NCBI GenBank assembly: GCA_028867675.1
Contig: JAGWGA010000004.1
Span: 19,334-83,333, forward strand
Length of the DNA stretch: 64,000 nt
Direction: 5' to 3'
Origin: Nitrososphaerota archaeon
GTDB lineage: Archaea > Thermoproteota > Nitrososphaeria > Nitrososphaerales > Nitrosopumilaceae
Shown here piece by piece: positions 40,693 to 49,219 of the stretch. Below the pieces are notes generated by a model. That model had not been told where the DNA came from and did not search any database. It worked only from the letters and a program-made list of their open reading frames with translations. Every line of letters begins with the position of its first letter. Position 1 is the first letter of the stretch. Position numbers and translations under genes: made by a program.

Positions 40693-41541
40693 TCAGGCGC
40701 CACCAAGGGAGACGACTAAATCAGACAAAAAGCCTGCACAAAGTCCAATAAAAATTCCCACCATCATCACAGTATTGCTAGTATATCGCCTTCCAGAATT
40801 ATACATCAATAATGAAACATAGATCAATGCTCCTCCGGCTATTGATAGAAACAAGACAAATGCAATATTAGAAACCCATAGACTGCCAAGAACAGTTCCC
40901 AAGAATGTAGGGCCTCCTCCAATCAGACCCACCATTAAAAGAAATTTTACTTTGGGTTTATTTTTCAGTCCAGTTAGAGGTCCCGCAATACCAAAACCTT
41001 CTGTGGCATTATGTGCACCAAAACCAATTATCAACAATATTGCAAGTCCTACTGCTCCAGATACAAATGATTGACCAATTGCAAGGCCTTCACTGAAATT
41101 ATGAGCACCAATTCCGATTGCAATCATTGTTGCAAGTCTATATGCACTTGATTCATGAAATAGGTGCTTGAGGTAATCATCTCCATTTTTAATACTTTCA
41201 ACTGACAAAATTTCGGGAACAGAATTTCTATGCATTCTTGATTCATATATCACAAGACTGAGTAGACCAATTGCAATTCCGCCAAACATTGCAATCAGAG
41301 TCAGTATAGCATCAGATGTTGATGCATGTCCTGCAAACGCATCCTTTGCAGCATTCGTTGTAGAATCCCATGCATGGCCAAATACATCAACTATAAGAAA
41401 TATCAAAATTCCTAATGCGAGAGCATTCAAGAAGCCTTTTTTGTTTGGACTGACATTTTTTACTGCTGCAATTGGCAATCCAAGAAATATTGTAAATCCA
41501 GCTATTGCACCTAGAATAACTAGTTGCCAGTAATCCACCAT
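40693..41541 (-). CDS. ZIP-family divalent metal transporter
   Basis: 282 residues with about eight membrane segments. The fourth and fifth segments carry GIGAHNFSEGLAIG and GFGAHNATEGFGIAGP, the HNxxEG metal-site motifs of ZIP proteins. The cytosolic loop between segments 3 and 4 is short and not His-rich. Import of zinc, iron or manganese is expected; the DtxR-like sites in the promoter favour iron or manganese regulation, but this is inference. It diverges from the HTH regulator at 41651. Confidence 0.92.
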   Translation of the reverse strand: MVDYWQLVILGAIAGFTIFLGLPIAAVKNVSPNKKGFLNALALGILIFLIVDVFGHAWDSTTNAAKDAFAGHASTSDAILTLIAMFGGIAIGLLSLVIYESRMHRNSVPEILSVESIKNGDDYLKHLFHESSAYRLATMIAIGIGAHNFSEGLAIGQSFVSGAVGLAILLIIGFGAHNATEGFGIAGPLTGLKNKPKVKFLLMVGLIGGGPTFLGTVLGSLWVSNIAFVLFLSIAGGALIYVSLLMYNSGRRYTSNTVMMVGIFIGLCAGFLSDLVVSLGGA

Positions 41542-41551
41542 GATAAAATAA

Positions 41552-41565
41552 TTAGGATAAGCTAA
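41552..41565. promoter_or_regulatory. Imperfect DtxR-like site TTAGGATAAGCTAA before the ZIP gene
   Basis: TTAG and CTAA arms with one mismatch in the fifth pair, 11-24 bases before the ZIP start and downstream of a TATA-like TTTAAAT (minus strand). The half-sites are those of the DtxR/IdeR box. The same half-site recurs perfectly at 41626. Confidence 0.45.
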
Positions 41566-41584
41566 CCCATTTAAATCACAGACT

Positions 41585-41596
41585 AATTCTAGAATT
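41585..41596. promoter_or_regulatory. Palindrome AATTCTAGAATT between ZIP and HTH genes
   Basis: A perfect 12-base palindrome midway in the divergent promoter. A/T-rich, so possibly chance, but it lies between two TTAG...CTAA sites. Confidence 0.25.
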
Positions 41597-41625
41597 TTGG
41601 AATCACTCGCGCGTCGTTTAAATAG

Positions 41626-41639
41626 TTAGGCATGCCTAA
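41626..41639. promoter_or_regulatory. Perfect palindrome TTAGGCATGCCTAA before HTH gene (DtxR/IdeR-like)
   Basis: A 14-base perfect inverted repeat two bases downstream of TTTAAATA (41617-41624) and 12 bases before ATG 41651. It covers the expected transcription start, so it suits a repressor. TTAGG/CCTAA half-sites are those of DtxR-type iron/manganese regulators. No DtxR gene is in the window. Confidence 0.6.
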
Positions 41640-41650
41640 TTCAAAAAATA

Positions 41651-41986
41651 ATGAAAAAGAAAGTTCCGTTATCACAACTCAAAAAATATGATGTAAATCA
41701 AAAAATACTAGAGGCATTAGCAGATTCCCAAGCAAGGTCCATACTATTTTCAATTATAAAAGAAGGAAAGACAGCATTAGAACTCGCCGAGAAATATAGA
41801 ATTCCACTTAGTTCAGTTTACAAAAAGATTTCAGATTTGGAAGATCTTGCTCTTGTTAGAGTCGACAAGTGGGTCTTGTCAGACAATGGAAAAAAATTCA
41901 AGGTCTACAAAAGTAGGATAAGTCAAGCTGAAATTAGCATTAAAAAACCAGAACCGACAATAACTCTGAGTCCCAATCAAAACTGA
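41651..41986 (+). CDS. Winged-helix transcriptional regulator
   Basis: 111 residues. QARSILFSIIKEGKTALELAEKYRIPLSSVYKKISDLEDLALV is a typical winged-helix core with SSVYKKI as the recognition helix, followed by a wing ending KKFKVYKSRI. It matches the HTH protein at 11403 in layout. It diverges from the ZIP transporter and its own promoter carries a TTAGGCATGCCTAA site, so it may be regulated by metal status; whether it controls the ZIP gene is not shown. Confidence 0.82.
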   Translation: MKKKVPLSQLKKYDVNQKILEALADSQARSILFSIIKEGKTALELAEKYRIPLSSVYKKISDLEDLALVRVDKWVLSDNGKKFKVYKSRISQAEISIKKPEPTITLSPNQN

Positions 41987-42027
41987 ACTTCAAATAGTTA
42001 ATATTCAAAGAAAAATCATTCAATAAA

Positions 42028-42675
42028 GTGAAAAGATACTATTATCTTGCAATTCCTGCAGTAATTACAATAATTGCAGTTGCATACATGGCAACTCCAC
42101 ATGAGAATAAAGCTGATGAGCTGACCCCACAGATGCTCATGCAAAATGGCTCACCTTTACTTGGTGATGCTAATGCCAAAATTACAATAGTAGAATTTGG
42201 GGATTATCAGTGTACATATTGTCACTTGTTTCATGAAAATACAAAAGACGCATTACTTCAACAATATGTCGACACTGGTAAAGTCAACTTTGTATTTCGA
42301 GACTTTCCATTAAACGGTCCTGATTCAGTACTAGCTGCAGAAGCTGCATACTGTGCAGATGACCAAGGCAAGTACTGGCAGTATCATGATGAACTATACA
42401 AAAACTGGGCAGGAGAAAAAACAGGTTGGGTAAATCAGAAATCATTAGACATATTTGCCACAACAGTGGGCCTTGATTTAGATAAGTTTGATAAATGCAT
42501 ATCCGATAAGAAATACGAGCAAAAAGTGACAGATAATTACAACTTTGGTCAGAAGATAGGCATAGATGGAACTCCATCTTTTATCATATTTGGTGGCAAG
42601 GACATAACCAAGATAGTAGGAGCACAGCCAATCTCAGTATTCGAACAAGTTCTGGCCAAGTTCCAAAATAGTTAA
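42028..42675 (+). CDS. DsbA-like thiol oxidoreductase, membrane-anchored
   Basis: 215 residues with an N-terminal signal anchor (about 4-22) and a thioredoxin/DsbA domain: KITIVEFGDYQCTYCHLFHENTK has the CTYC active site, and GTPSFIIFGG the cis-Pro loop. It should catalyse disulphide exchange outside the membrane. The start is GTG. Ends 11 bases before the aRF1 gene, so they are probably co-transcribed although the functions are unrelated. Confidence 0.92.
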   Translation: MKRYYYLAIPAVITIIAVAYMATPHENKADELTPQMLMQNGSPLLGDANAKITIVEFGDYQCTYCHLFHENTKDALLQQYVDTGKVNFVFRDFPLNGPDSVLAAEAAYCADDQGKYWQYHDELYKNWAGEKTGWVNQKSLDIFATTVGLDLDKFDKCISDKKYEQKVTDNYNFGQKIGIDGTPSFIIFGGKDITKIVGAQPISVFEQVLAKFQNS

Positions 42676-42686
42676 GGTAATAATTT

Positions 42687-43961
42687 ATGGTAAAACCGAA
42701 GATAGAAAAACAAGATTCTGTAAAATTATACAAGCTACGAAAGATGTTAGAAGAGTTAGCTGATAAAGAAGGACGCGGTACAGAATTAATCTCACTTTAT
42801 GTCCCTCCAAAGAAAGCATTACATGAAGTCATAAACAATCTTCGCGAAGAACAGGGAACAGCTGATAACATCAAATCAGATCTTACAAGAACCCATGTAG
42901 TAGATGCGTTATCCAGAGTTATTCAGAGATTAAAGCTGTACAAGTCATCACCCGACAAAGGATTGGTAATGTTTTGTGGGGCATTGCCACCAGAAGGAGG
43001 TGGGCCAATTGGAAGTGAAGTAATAAAATTATATGAAATTGAACCTCCAAAGGAATTACAGACATTTTTGTATCGATGTGATGATCATTTCCATGTAGAC
43101 CTCCTCAAAGACATGTTAAAGGATGACAACATGATTGGATTTTTAGCAATTGATGCAAAAGATGCAGGGTGGGGATTATTGCGTGGTGATAAATTAGATG
43201 TTTTATCAGAGACATCATCAGGAGTTGCAGGAAAACATCGACAGGGAGGACAGTCTGCTAGAAGATTTGAAAGACTCAGAGAGATGGAGCTTAACGATTA
43301 CTATAACAGAGTCGCACATACAACCAGGGAATATTTTATCGACATTTATCCAGTCAAGGGGTTAATAGTTTCAGGACCAGGTCCTACAAAAGAGAATTTC
43401 TTGAGGGAGAACTATCTCGAATACAGACTTCAAAACAACATTCTTGCAACTCTTGATTGTTCTTATGCAGGTTCAGAGGGAGTGCGTGAGGCATTTGCAA
43501 AGGCGCAGGATGTTCTTACGGATTATAGAATGGTAGAAGAGAAAAAACTTGTGGAAAAGCTATTCAACGACATCCATTTCTCAAGAGGGCTTGCAACTTA
43601 TGGCCTCAATGAAATAATTGATTTAATGAAAAGAAACGTAGTAGATACTGTACTGATTACTGATGATACAAATCTCAGAAAAATCGATATAACATGTAGA
43701 AGATGCCAAAACGTTCAAACAGAAATATTAGAACGACCAAAGGTAATTCCAAGAGTTCAAGTGTTACTTAGTCAACCATGTCCTGGCTGTAAAAGCATGG
43801 ATTTGGAATCAACCGAACGTGACATTGTAGACTATCTAGATCTTATTGCGGGCCAGACTGGCGCTAAAGTTGAAGTCATCACCGGTTCAACAGAATACGG
43901 TGCGATGCTTTCAAGCATAGGCAAAGTTGGTGCCTTTTTGAGATATAATCCAAACCAATAG
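42687..43961 (+). CDS. prf1: Archaeal peptide chain release factor 1 (aRF1)
   Basis: 424 residues. NIKSDLTR is the NIKS stop-codon reading motif, and GKHRQGGQSARRFERLR holds the GGQ peptidyl-hydrolysis motif. The C-terminal domain 3 has the mini-domain CRRCQN...CPGCKS with two CxxC pairs, a zinc site. It reads all three stop codons and releases the nascent chain. Length normal. Confidence 0.97.
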   Translation: MVKPKIEKQDSVKLYKLRKMLEELADKEGRGTELISLYVPPKKALHEVINNLREEQGTADNIKSDLTRTHVVDALSRVIQRLKLYKSSPDKGLVMFCGALPPEGGGPIGSEVIKLYEIEPPKELQTFLYRCDDHFHVDLLKDMLKDDNMIGFLAIDAKDAGWGLLRGDKLDVLSETSSGVAGKHRQGGQSARRFERLREMELNDYYNRVAHTTREYFIDIYPVKGLIVSGPGPTKENFLRENYLEYRLQNNILATLDCSYAGSEGVREAFAKAQDVLTDYRMVEEKKLVEKLFNDIHFSRGLATYGLNEIIDLMKRNVVDTVLITDDTNLRKIDITCRRCQNVQTEILERPKVIPRVQVLLSQPCPGCKSMDLESTERDIVDYLDLIAGQTGAKVEVITGSTEYGAMLSSIGKVGAFLRYNPNQ

Positions 43962-44004
43962 TTTTTCAGATAAGATAGGATATCTCTAAATAATTTAGAG
44001 AATT

Positions 44005-44334
44005 ATGCAATTCATGGAACATGTAACACCCGAGGAATTTGATTCCAAAGTACTAAACTCTGATAAAAAGACAATTGTTCTTTTTTATGCAACATGGTGT
44101 CCGTATTGTTCTAATTTCAAACCAACTTTTGAGTCTTCAAAGATTTCAACAGCTAACAAATTGGGTTCAATCATTGATGAGGATGAAAATCCGCTCTGGG
44201 ATAAATTCAACATACAATCTGTACCCACAATGATCGCATTTCAAAATGGAAAAATAATTTCAAGAAAAGATGCTAAAAAACACGTGGGACTAACAAAGTC
44301 AGACATGGATTCCCTAGTAAAAGAATTAGATTGA
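44005..44334 (+). CDS. Thioredoxin-like protein
   Basis: 109 residues with YATWCPYCSNFKPTFESS (WCPYC active site) and the cis-Pro loop QSVPTMIAFQNG. The WCPYC variant differs from the WCGPC of classical thioredoxin, closer to glutaredoxin-like or protein disulphide isomerase types. No signal peptide. Its 3' end overlaps the convergent HIT gene by nine bases. Confidence 0.9.
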   Translation: MQFMEHVTPEEFDSKVLNSDKKTIVLFYATWCPYCSNFKPTFESSKISTANKLGSIIDEDENPLWDKFNIQSVPTMIAFQNGKIISRKDAKKHVGLTKSDMDSLVKELD

Positions 44335-44739
44335 TTTCATATTATTTCTAATCTTTTTTGCCAATTCTTCAAGATCATTATTTTTAGTAATCATGCGTCT
44401 TGCCCAAGAATTACCTATCTTTTGATATCGAGGAATCACATGAACATGGACATGAGGTATAATCTGGTTTGCAGATTTGCCATTGTTTTGTCCAATGTTA
44501 AATCCATCAGCCCCAGTAGATGCAAGAATTGCACGAGCTACAACTGGAACTCTAGAAAATAATTCTCCAACTTCATCATTTGACATGTCTATTATTTTTT
44601 CATGGTGTAATTTCGGCATCACTAACGAATGACCAAGTTGTATTGGATACTTGTCCATAATAGCAATGTGAGTATCGTCTTCAAATATTATATGAGCTTC
44701 TTGTTTTTTATTAATCATATTACAGAAAATACAGTCCAT
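44326..44739 (-). CDS. HIT-family nucleotide hydrolase
   Basis: 137 residues with CIFCNMINKKQEAHIIFEDD and the histidine triad HVHVHVIPR. HIT proteins act on nucleoside phosphoramidates, dinucleotide polyphosphates or aminoacyl-adenylates. The N-terminal CxxC is a frequent zinc knuckle of the family. Substrate not predictable. Confidence 0.94.
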   Translation of the reverse strand: MDCIFCNMINKKQEAHIIFEDDTHIAIMDKYPIQLGHSLVMPKLHHEKIIDMSNDEVGELFSRVPVVARAILASTGADGFNIGQNNGKSANQIIPHVHVHVIPRYQKIGNSWARRMITKNNDLEELAKKIRNNMKSI

Positions 44740-44851
44740 GTCTTTTTGGATTAGCGTATTTTATTTATACTAACCTTCAGGAGATCTTGAAATTACACCA
44801 ATTCATGTCAGATACTGTTATTTAGGGTAAAATTTTGACTTGGATTGTCAA

Positions 44852-45454
44852 ATGGGAAAAAAAGATAGAGAAGAGCGAGTGCAGGAACGAGAGACTTTTT
44901 ATCAAAAACGACAAAAGACTCAATTTAAGAACAAGGCAATAGCAATAGGCATCCTAGCAGGAATTATCGCCGTATTGGGAATATCAAGTTATAATTTCTA
45001 TGAATTATCATCAACTGTAACACCAAAGGGTATGCCACCAGGTTCAGGCCCTCTTGGAGGAATTCATATTCATGCAGGATTACTAGTTTTGATCTATGGT
45101 CAACAGTTTGATTTTACTTCTACTGCTTACCAGTTAAAGAGTCCATACATCCATTTTGAAAAAGGAAACGGAGAGACAGTTCACATGCATGCAGCTAATG
45201 TGACAATGGGATTTCTCTTTGGTACATTAAAGATTGGATTAGATGACAAGTGTTACACATTCCCTGATGCTCGTAAATTCTGTACAAATGACAAGTATAC
45301 ACTAAAGTTCTACATCAACCATCATCAAGTACCAGATATTGCAAACTATGTCTTCAAAGATCAAGACAGAATGCTGATATCATATGGAAATGAGAATGAT
45401 ACTCAGATTAATGATCAATTAGCTAGAGTAGACGGACTCAAACTAATTACTTAG
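44852..45454 (+). CDS. Membrane-anchored His-rich extracellular protein of unknown function
   Basis: 200 residues from ATG 44852 (the track's TTG at 44840 is less likely). A charged cytoplasmic start is followed by one membrane segment (AIAIGILAGIIAVLGISSY) and an extracellular part with GIHIHAGLLV and TVHMHAANV, then two Cys (CYTFPDARKFC) and NHHQV. The His/Met clusters are suggestive of copper binding. The family appears restricted to thaumarchaea in my recollection; no function is known to me. Its 3' end overlaps the convergent gene by four bases. Confidence 0.78.
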   Translation: MGKKDREERVQERETFYQKRQKTQFKNKAIAIGILAGIIAVLGISSYNFYELSSTVTPKGMPPGSGPLGGIHIHAGLLVLIYGQQFDFTSTAYQLKSPYIHFEKGNGETVHMHAANVTMGFLFGTLKIGLDDKCYTFPDARKFCTNDKYTLKFYINHHQVPDIANYVFKDQDRMLISYGNENDTQINDQLARVDGLKLIT

Positions 45455-46683
45455 GGTTCCGAAAGCTCATCTTTTAGAGTCTTAAATTCATCTATAGTTA
45501 TTTCGCCTTTTGCCAATCTATTTTTGAGAATAGCCATAGCATAATCATCATCCGGTTCTTCTGATACTGTTTCAACAGGTGGCATCGTAGCTGTAGTCTT
45601 TACCTTGTCGGTAACGCCAGTAATTTTTCGTTTCTTTCTGAGGTAAAGTATGGTAGCAACAATACCAGCACCTACAAGAGAAATTACAGGGTAGATGATA
45701 TTTTTGATATCAAGATTTGGAATATTTGGAGTTTGCAGATTATTTTGTGGAGCACTGCTAGATTTCTGGGAAGAAGGATTACCAGATATGTCACCAAGAT
45801 CAACGTTTTCACTTAGATTGATATTTTGTTGAGTAACAGAAGGAGAGGATTGTGTTGTGGAGGGAGCAGCATTCTGTCCACTAGTCTGACCGTTAAGCAA
45901 TGCTTGTAATCTTTGTGCATCGGCAATTCTCTGTTTAATCAATTCATCAATTGATGGAGTAGTGCTAGAATTAGAGGGTGGAGAAGAGGATGTAATTGTG
46001 GGTAGATTGGAAACTGGAGCAGTCAAGGTAAATACCACTACAGATTTTGATGGAAGGCTTGCACCTCCAGCATTGATAGCAGATACTCTATAGGCATGTT
46101 CAGAATTTGGAATCAAGCCAATATCGCGATAGGATGTGGCTTGCGACTTGGTGAGCGGATAAAACCCACTTCCGTCATTTCTGTCAATTTGATAGCCCGT
46201 TATTGAAAAACCATTATTATTTTGAGGAGACAACCAATTAAGATCAACCTCAGTTGAAGAAGGAGCAGTGGCTGTCAAGTTGGTTGGGGGTGAAGGTGTA
46301 ACTGGAGAGCCATCGGGAGAGAAAACAAAAGATACTGTTTTTCCAGCGGCCTGATTTGTAACAAAGGCAGTTGCATTATACACTCCCTTGAGTGTAAGAA
46401 GATTCTTCATTGCAGTTGTACTAGTATCAAATACAGCCTGAAAAGAATTACTGCTATCAGCTAATGCCGATGTAAGTGTCACAAACTTGTTGTTTGGATC
46501 AAAAATTACTATAGTGACAGAATGAGAATCAGTACTTAGAACAGTGCCAGAAAAGGCGATACTGCTACCACCTTTGTAAAAGGTCGAATCAGTCTTAAAA
46601 GATACGACTTCAGCAAACGCTGGAATTAATGTAGATGTGATAATTATTGAAGCAAGCATAATAAAATACAAAATTCCTTTCAT
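45451..46683 (-). CDS. Surface protein with Ig-like and fibronectin type III domains and C-terminal SHOCT
   Basis: 410 residues: signal peptide (1-24), an Ig-like domain (TDSTFYKGGSSIAFSGTV), a fibronectin type III domain (PTNLTATAPSSTEVDLNWLSP...GYQIDRNDGSGFY), a Ser/Gln-rich linker, one membrane segment near residue 335 and a cytoplasmic tail. The tail ends with YAMAILKNRLAKGEITIDEFKTLKDEL, a SHOCT-type short helical motif. It is a membrane-anchored surface protein likely involved in adhesion or cell envelope structure. Confidence 0.85.
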   Translation of the reverse strand: MKGILYFIMLASIIITSTLIPAFAEVVSFKTDSTFYKGGSSIAFSGTVLSTDSHSVTIVIFDPNNKFVTLTSALADSSNSFQAVFDTSTTAMKNLLTLKGVYNATAFVTNQAAGKTVSFVFSPDGSPVTPSPPTNLTATAPSSTEVDLNWLSPQNNNGFSITGYQIDRNDGSGFYPLTKSQATSYRDIGLIPNSEHAYRVSAINAGGASLPSKSVVVFTLTAPVSNLPTITSSSPPSNSSTTPSIDELIKQRIADAQRLQALLNGQTSGQNAAPSTTQSSPSVTQQNINLSENVDLGDISGNPSSQKSSSAPQNNLQTPNIPNLDIKNIIYPVISLVGAGIVATILYLRKKRKITGVTDKVKTTATMPPVETVSEEPDDDYAMAILKNRLAKGEITIDEFKTLKDELSEP

Positions 46684-46771
46684 TGTAGATTTTCTATCTA
46701 CCCAATTATTAAAAACCCAGTAGAATTGATACTTTTGAACGTAAAGCTAAACGAAAAAACAGTAGATTAGA

Positions 46772-47053
46772 TCAACTAGTCTTGGATTTATTCAGATCAC
46801 AGAATTGTTTTTCATCTAAAAAATCGCATCGGTCTTGAAGATATTCTAGTTGAGTAAAATCAAGGCCAATTCCATCTTCCAGAGATTGTTTTAACTGATC
46901 CAAGTACTCGTCTTTTAATCCTGACTCTTCATCATCTAGTTGCAATCTTGATATCAGTGAAAGATGATAAAGTTGGGTTTCAGAATTGGATCCAAGATTC
47001 TCTTCAGGACTGACATGTTGTACAGATTCCATAAAATCCTCATAATCAGACAT
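46772..47053 (-). CDS. Conserved hypothetical acidic protein (93 aa)
   Basis: 93 residues from ATG 47053, which is preferred over the track start at 47110 because the first 19 residues of the longer form lie next to the ilvD promoter. Very acidic and helical (QLYHLSLISRLQLDDEESGLKDEYLDQLKQSLEDG) with two Cys at the end. No motif recognised. Divergent from ilvD. Confidence 0.6.
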   Translation of the reverse strand: MSDYEDFMESVQHVSPEENLGSNSETQLYHLSLISRLQLDDEESGLKDEYLDQLKQSLEDGIGLDFTQLEYLQDRCDFLDEKQFCDLNKSKTS

Positions 47054-47194
47054 GCTCTCATCATACCAATTCTGAAATAAAAGCACTTTTCTCACATTTT
47101 TCGTGTACAATAGTTCAAGAAAAACAAGGTCAGATCTGGTTATATCTACTGTAAAGCTAAAATTACTCCAGTATCAACCCCTCTCTGTATTCTA

Positions 47195-48871
47195 ATGGAA
47201 ATATCAAGTAGAAACGTAGTTGAAGGAACCGCTAGGGCACCACATAGAGCCATGTACAAAGCAATGGGTCTAGATGACAATGATTTAGGAAAACCATTCA
47301 TTGGTGTATCACATAGTGGAAATGAAGCTACGCCCTGTAACATCCATCTTGGAAGATTGTCAATCCATGCAAAGGCAGGAGTTGAAAGTGCCGGGGGAAC
47401 ACCAAGAGAATTTTCCACAATTGCAGTAAGTGACGGAATTGCAATGGGGCATGAAGGTATGAAGTCATCTTTAGTTAGCAGAGAAATTATTGCAGATTCT
47501 ATTGAATTAATGGTAAGAGCTCATCAGTACGATGGACTGGTTGGCATTGCAGGCTGTGACAAGAGTTTGCCAGGTGCAATGATGGCAATGGCACGTCTTA
47601 ACTTGCCATCAGTTTTTGTTTACGGTGGAACAATAATGCCAGGTGTTTACGAGGGAAAACAAGTAACAGTTCAAGATGTGTATGAAGCAGTCGGAGCATA
47701 TGATGCAGGAAATCTAACATTAGAAGCACTCAAAAATTTAGAAAACGTTGCATGCCCAAACTCTGGTTCCTGTGGCGGAATGTATACAGCAAACACAATG
47801 GCATCAATTAGTGAAGCAATAGGAATTGCACTTCCAGGTAATGCGTCACCCCCAGCTGAAGATCCAAGAAGAGAGAAGATGGTCTTTGAAAGTGGAAAAG
47901 CTGTTATGAATTTACTTGAAAATGGAATAAGACCAAAAGACATTTTGACATTTGAAGCATTTGAGAATGCAATTACCGTAGCCAATGCAATAGGCGGCTC
48001 AACAAACGCGGTATTACATCTCCTCGCATTATCTCGTGAGGTAGGAGTAAAACTGACACTAGAAGACTTTGAGAGAATTAGAAGAAAGACCCCCCATCTT
48101 GCAGATATGAGACCGGGAGGAACATATGTAATGCTAGATCTTGACAAAATAGGCGGAATTCCATTACTAATGAAAAGCCTACAAAAGAAAAATCTCATCA
48201 ACGAAAATATCATGACGGTAACTGGTAAAACAGTAAAACAAAATCTTGATTCAATTAATTTATCATTTGATGCACACCAACAAGTTCTAAAATCAATTGA
48301 ATCTCCAATTCATGAAGTTGGTACTCTTACAATACTTAGAGGTACATTAGCTCCAGAAGGAGCAGTTGTAAAAGTTGCCGGAGTTCATACAAAAGAGTTC
48401 AGAGGTAAAGCCAAAGTGTATGACAGAGAAGAAGACGCTTTTGATGCAATATCAAAACGACAGATAAAGGAACACGATGTTGTCATAATAAGATATGAAG
48501 GCCCAAAGGGAGGGCCAGGTATGCGAGAGATGTTAGGTGTGACAGCCGCTCTTGTCGGACAAAACCTAGGTGAGAAAGTTGCATTGATAACAGATGGACG
48601 ATTCTCAGGTGCGACAAGAGGATTCATGATAGGACATGTAGCCCCAGAAGCTGCAGTTGGTGGCAATATTGCTTTAGTAAAAGAAGGAGATGAAATTGTA
48701 ATCAATCTTGAGAAAAATAGTATCGATATAATGGTGCCAGAAAACGAACTTGCACAAAGACGAAAAGAATGGAAACCAAGAAAACCAAATTATGAAACAG
48801 GTGCTCTTGCAAAATTTGCATCACTTGTAACTTCGGCAGCTGAAGGTGCAATTACAAGACCTATCTGGTAA
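47195..48871 (+). CDS. ilvD: Dihydroxy-acid dehydratase
   Basis: 558 residues of the IlvD/Edd family. The iron-sulphur cysteines are visible in [15 protein letters not shown] and [17 protein letters not shown], and the C-terminal [19 protein letters not shown] is conserved. It removes water from 2,3-dihydroxy acids in branched-chain amino-acid synthesis. The ATG at 47195 matches the family N-terminus ([15 protein letters not shown]). It is not next to other ilv genes here. Confidence 0.96.
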   Translation: MEISSRNVVEGTARAPHRAMYKAMGLDDNDLGKPFIGVSHSGNEATPCNIHLGRLSIHAKAGVESAGGTPREFSTIAVSDGIAMGHEGMKSSLVSREIIADSIELMVRAHQYDGLVGIAGCDKSLPGAMMAMARLNLPSVFVYGGTIMPGVYEGKQVTVQDVYEAVGAYDAGNLTLEALKNLENVACPNSGSCGGMYTANTMASISEAIGIALPGNASPPAEDPRREKMVFESGKAVMNLLENGIRPKDILTFEAFENAITVANAIGGSTNAVLHLLALSREVGVKLTLEDFERIRRKTPHLADMRPGGTYVMLDLDKIGGIPLLMKSLQKKNLINENIMTVTGKTVKQNLDSINLSFDAHQQVLKSIESPIHEVGTLTILRGTLAPEGAVVKVAGVHTKEFRGKAKVYDREEDAFDAISKRQIKEHDVVIIRYEGPKGGPGMREMLGVTAALVGQNLGEKVALITDGRFSGATRGFMIGHVAPEAAVGGNIALVKEGDEIVINLEKNSIDIMVPENELAQRRKEWKPRKPNYETGALAKFASLVTSAAEGAITRPIW

Positions 48872-48893
48872 AATACAAAAACTTTCTAATCAC

Positions 48894-49109
48894 TTATTCT
48901 TGTGGAAGATGATATTGACAAAACAATCTCAGTTTCATATTGACTCTTTTTGCAGTAACTGATACTCCATCTTCAAGACTCTTTTGGCATATGGTACAAG
49001 AAGCTTCTTGAACAGTTGTCTTGACAAGTGTCTTTTTCTTTACAAAATACAGATCCTGGAACAATAACGACTTGCTTTTGTCAAAATTAGGAATCAGTAT
49101 CTGAGACAT
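48894..49109 (-). CDS. Small zinc-ribbon protein (71 aa)
   Basis: 71 residues, paralogous to the gene at 22809 (CTICQKSL...SVTAKRVNMKLRLFCQYH). Two Cys/His knuckles on a beta hairpin suggest one zinc. It is encoded alone between ilvD and trpE. A function in regulation is possible but unproven. Confidence 0.72.
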   Translation of the reverse strand: MSQILIPNFDKSKSLLFQDLYFVKKKTLVKTTVQEASCTICQKSLEDGVSVTAKRVNMKLRLFCQYHLPQE

Positions 49110-49140
49110 GTCTTACATACAGCCAGATCGCATATAAAGG

Positions 49141-49165
49141 TACCGTACCATACCGTAACAATACC
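49141..49165. promoter_or_regulatory. Tandem TACC(G/A)TA repeats upstream of trp operon
   Basis: TACCGTACCATACCGTAACAATACC contains TACCGTA twice and TACC four times, and partly overlaps the 11-base palindrome GGTAC-C-GTACC. It lies 20-45 bases upstream of the TATA-like ATTAAATAT and about 55-80 bases before the trpE start, between two divergent genes. It may be an operator for trp or for the zinc-ribbon gene. Confidence 0.35.
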
Positions 49166-49219
49166 TTGACAGATTTTGGCTTAATATTAAATATAGAGGC
49201 CATATGAACTGGTTCATGG

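Noticed and set aside
47671-48213. 180-aa minus-strand ORF within ilvD
   Set aside because: Shadow of a strongly conserved gene on the other strand; no motif or start context.
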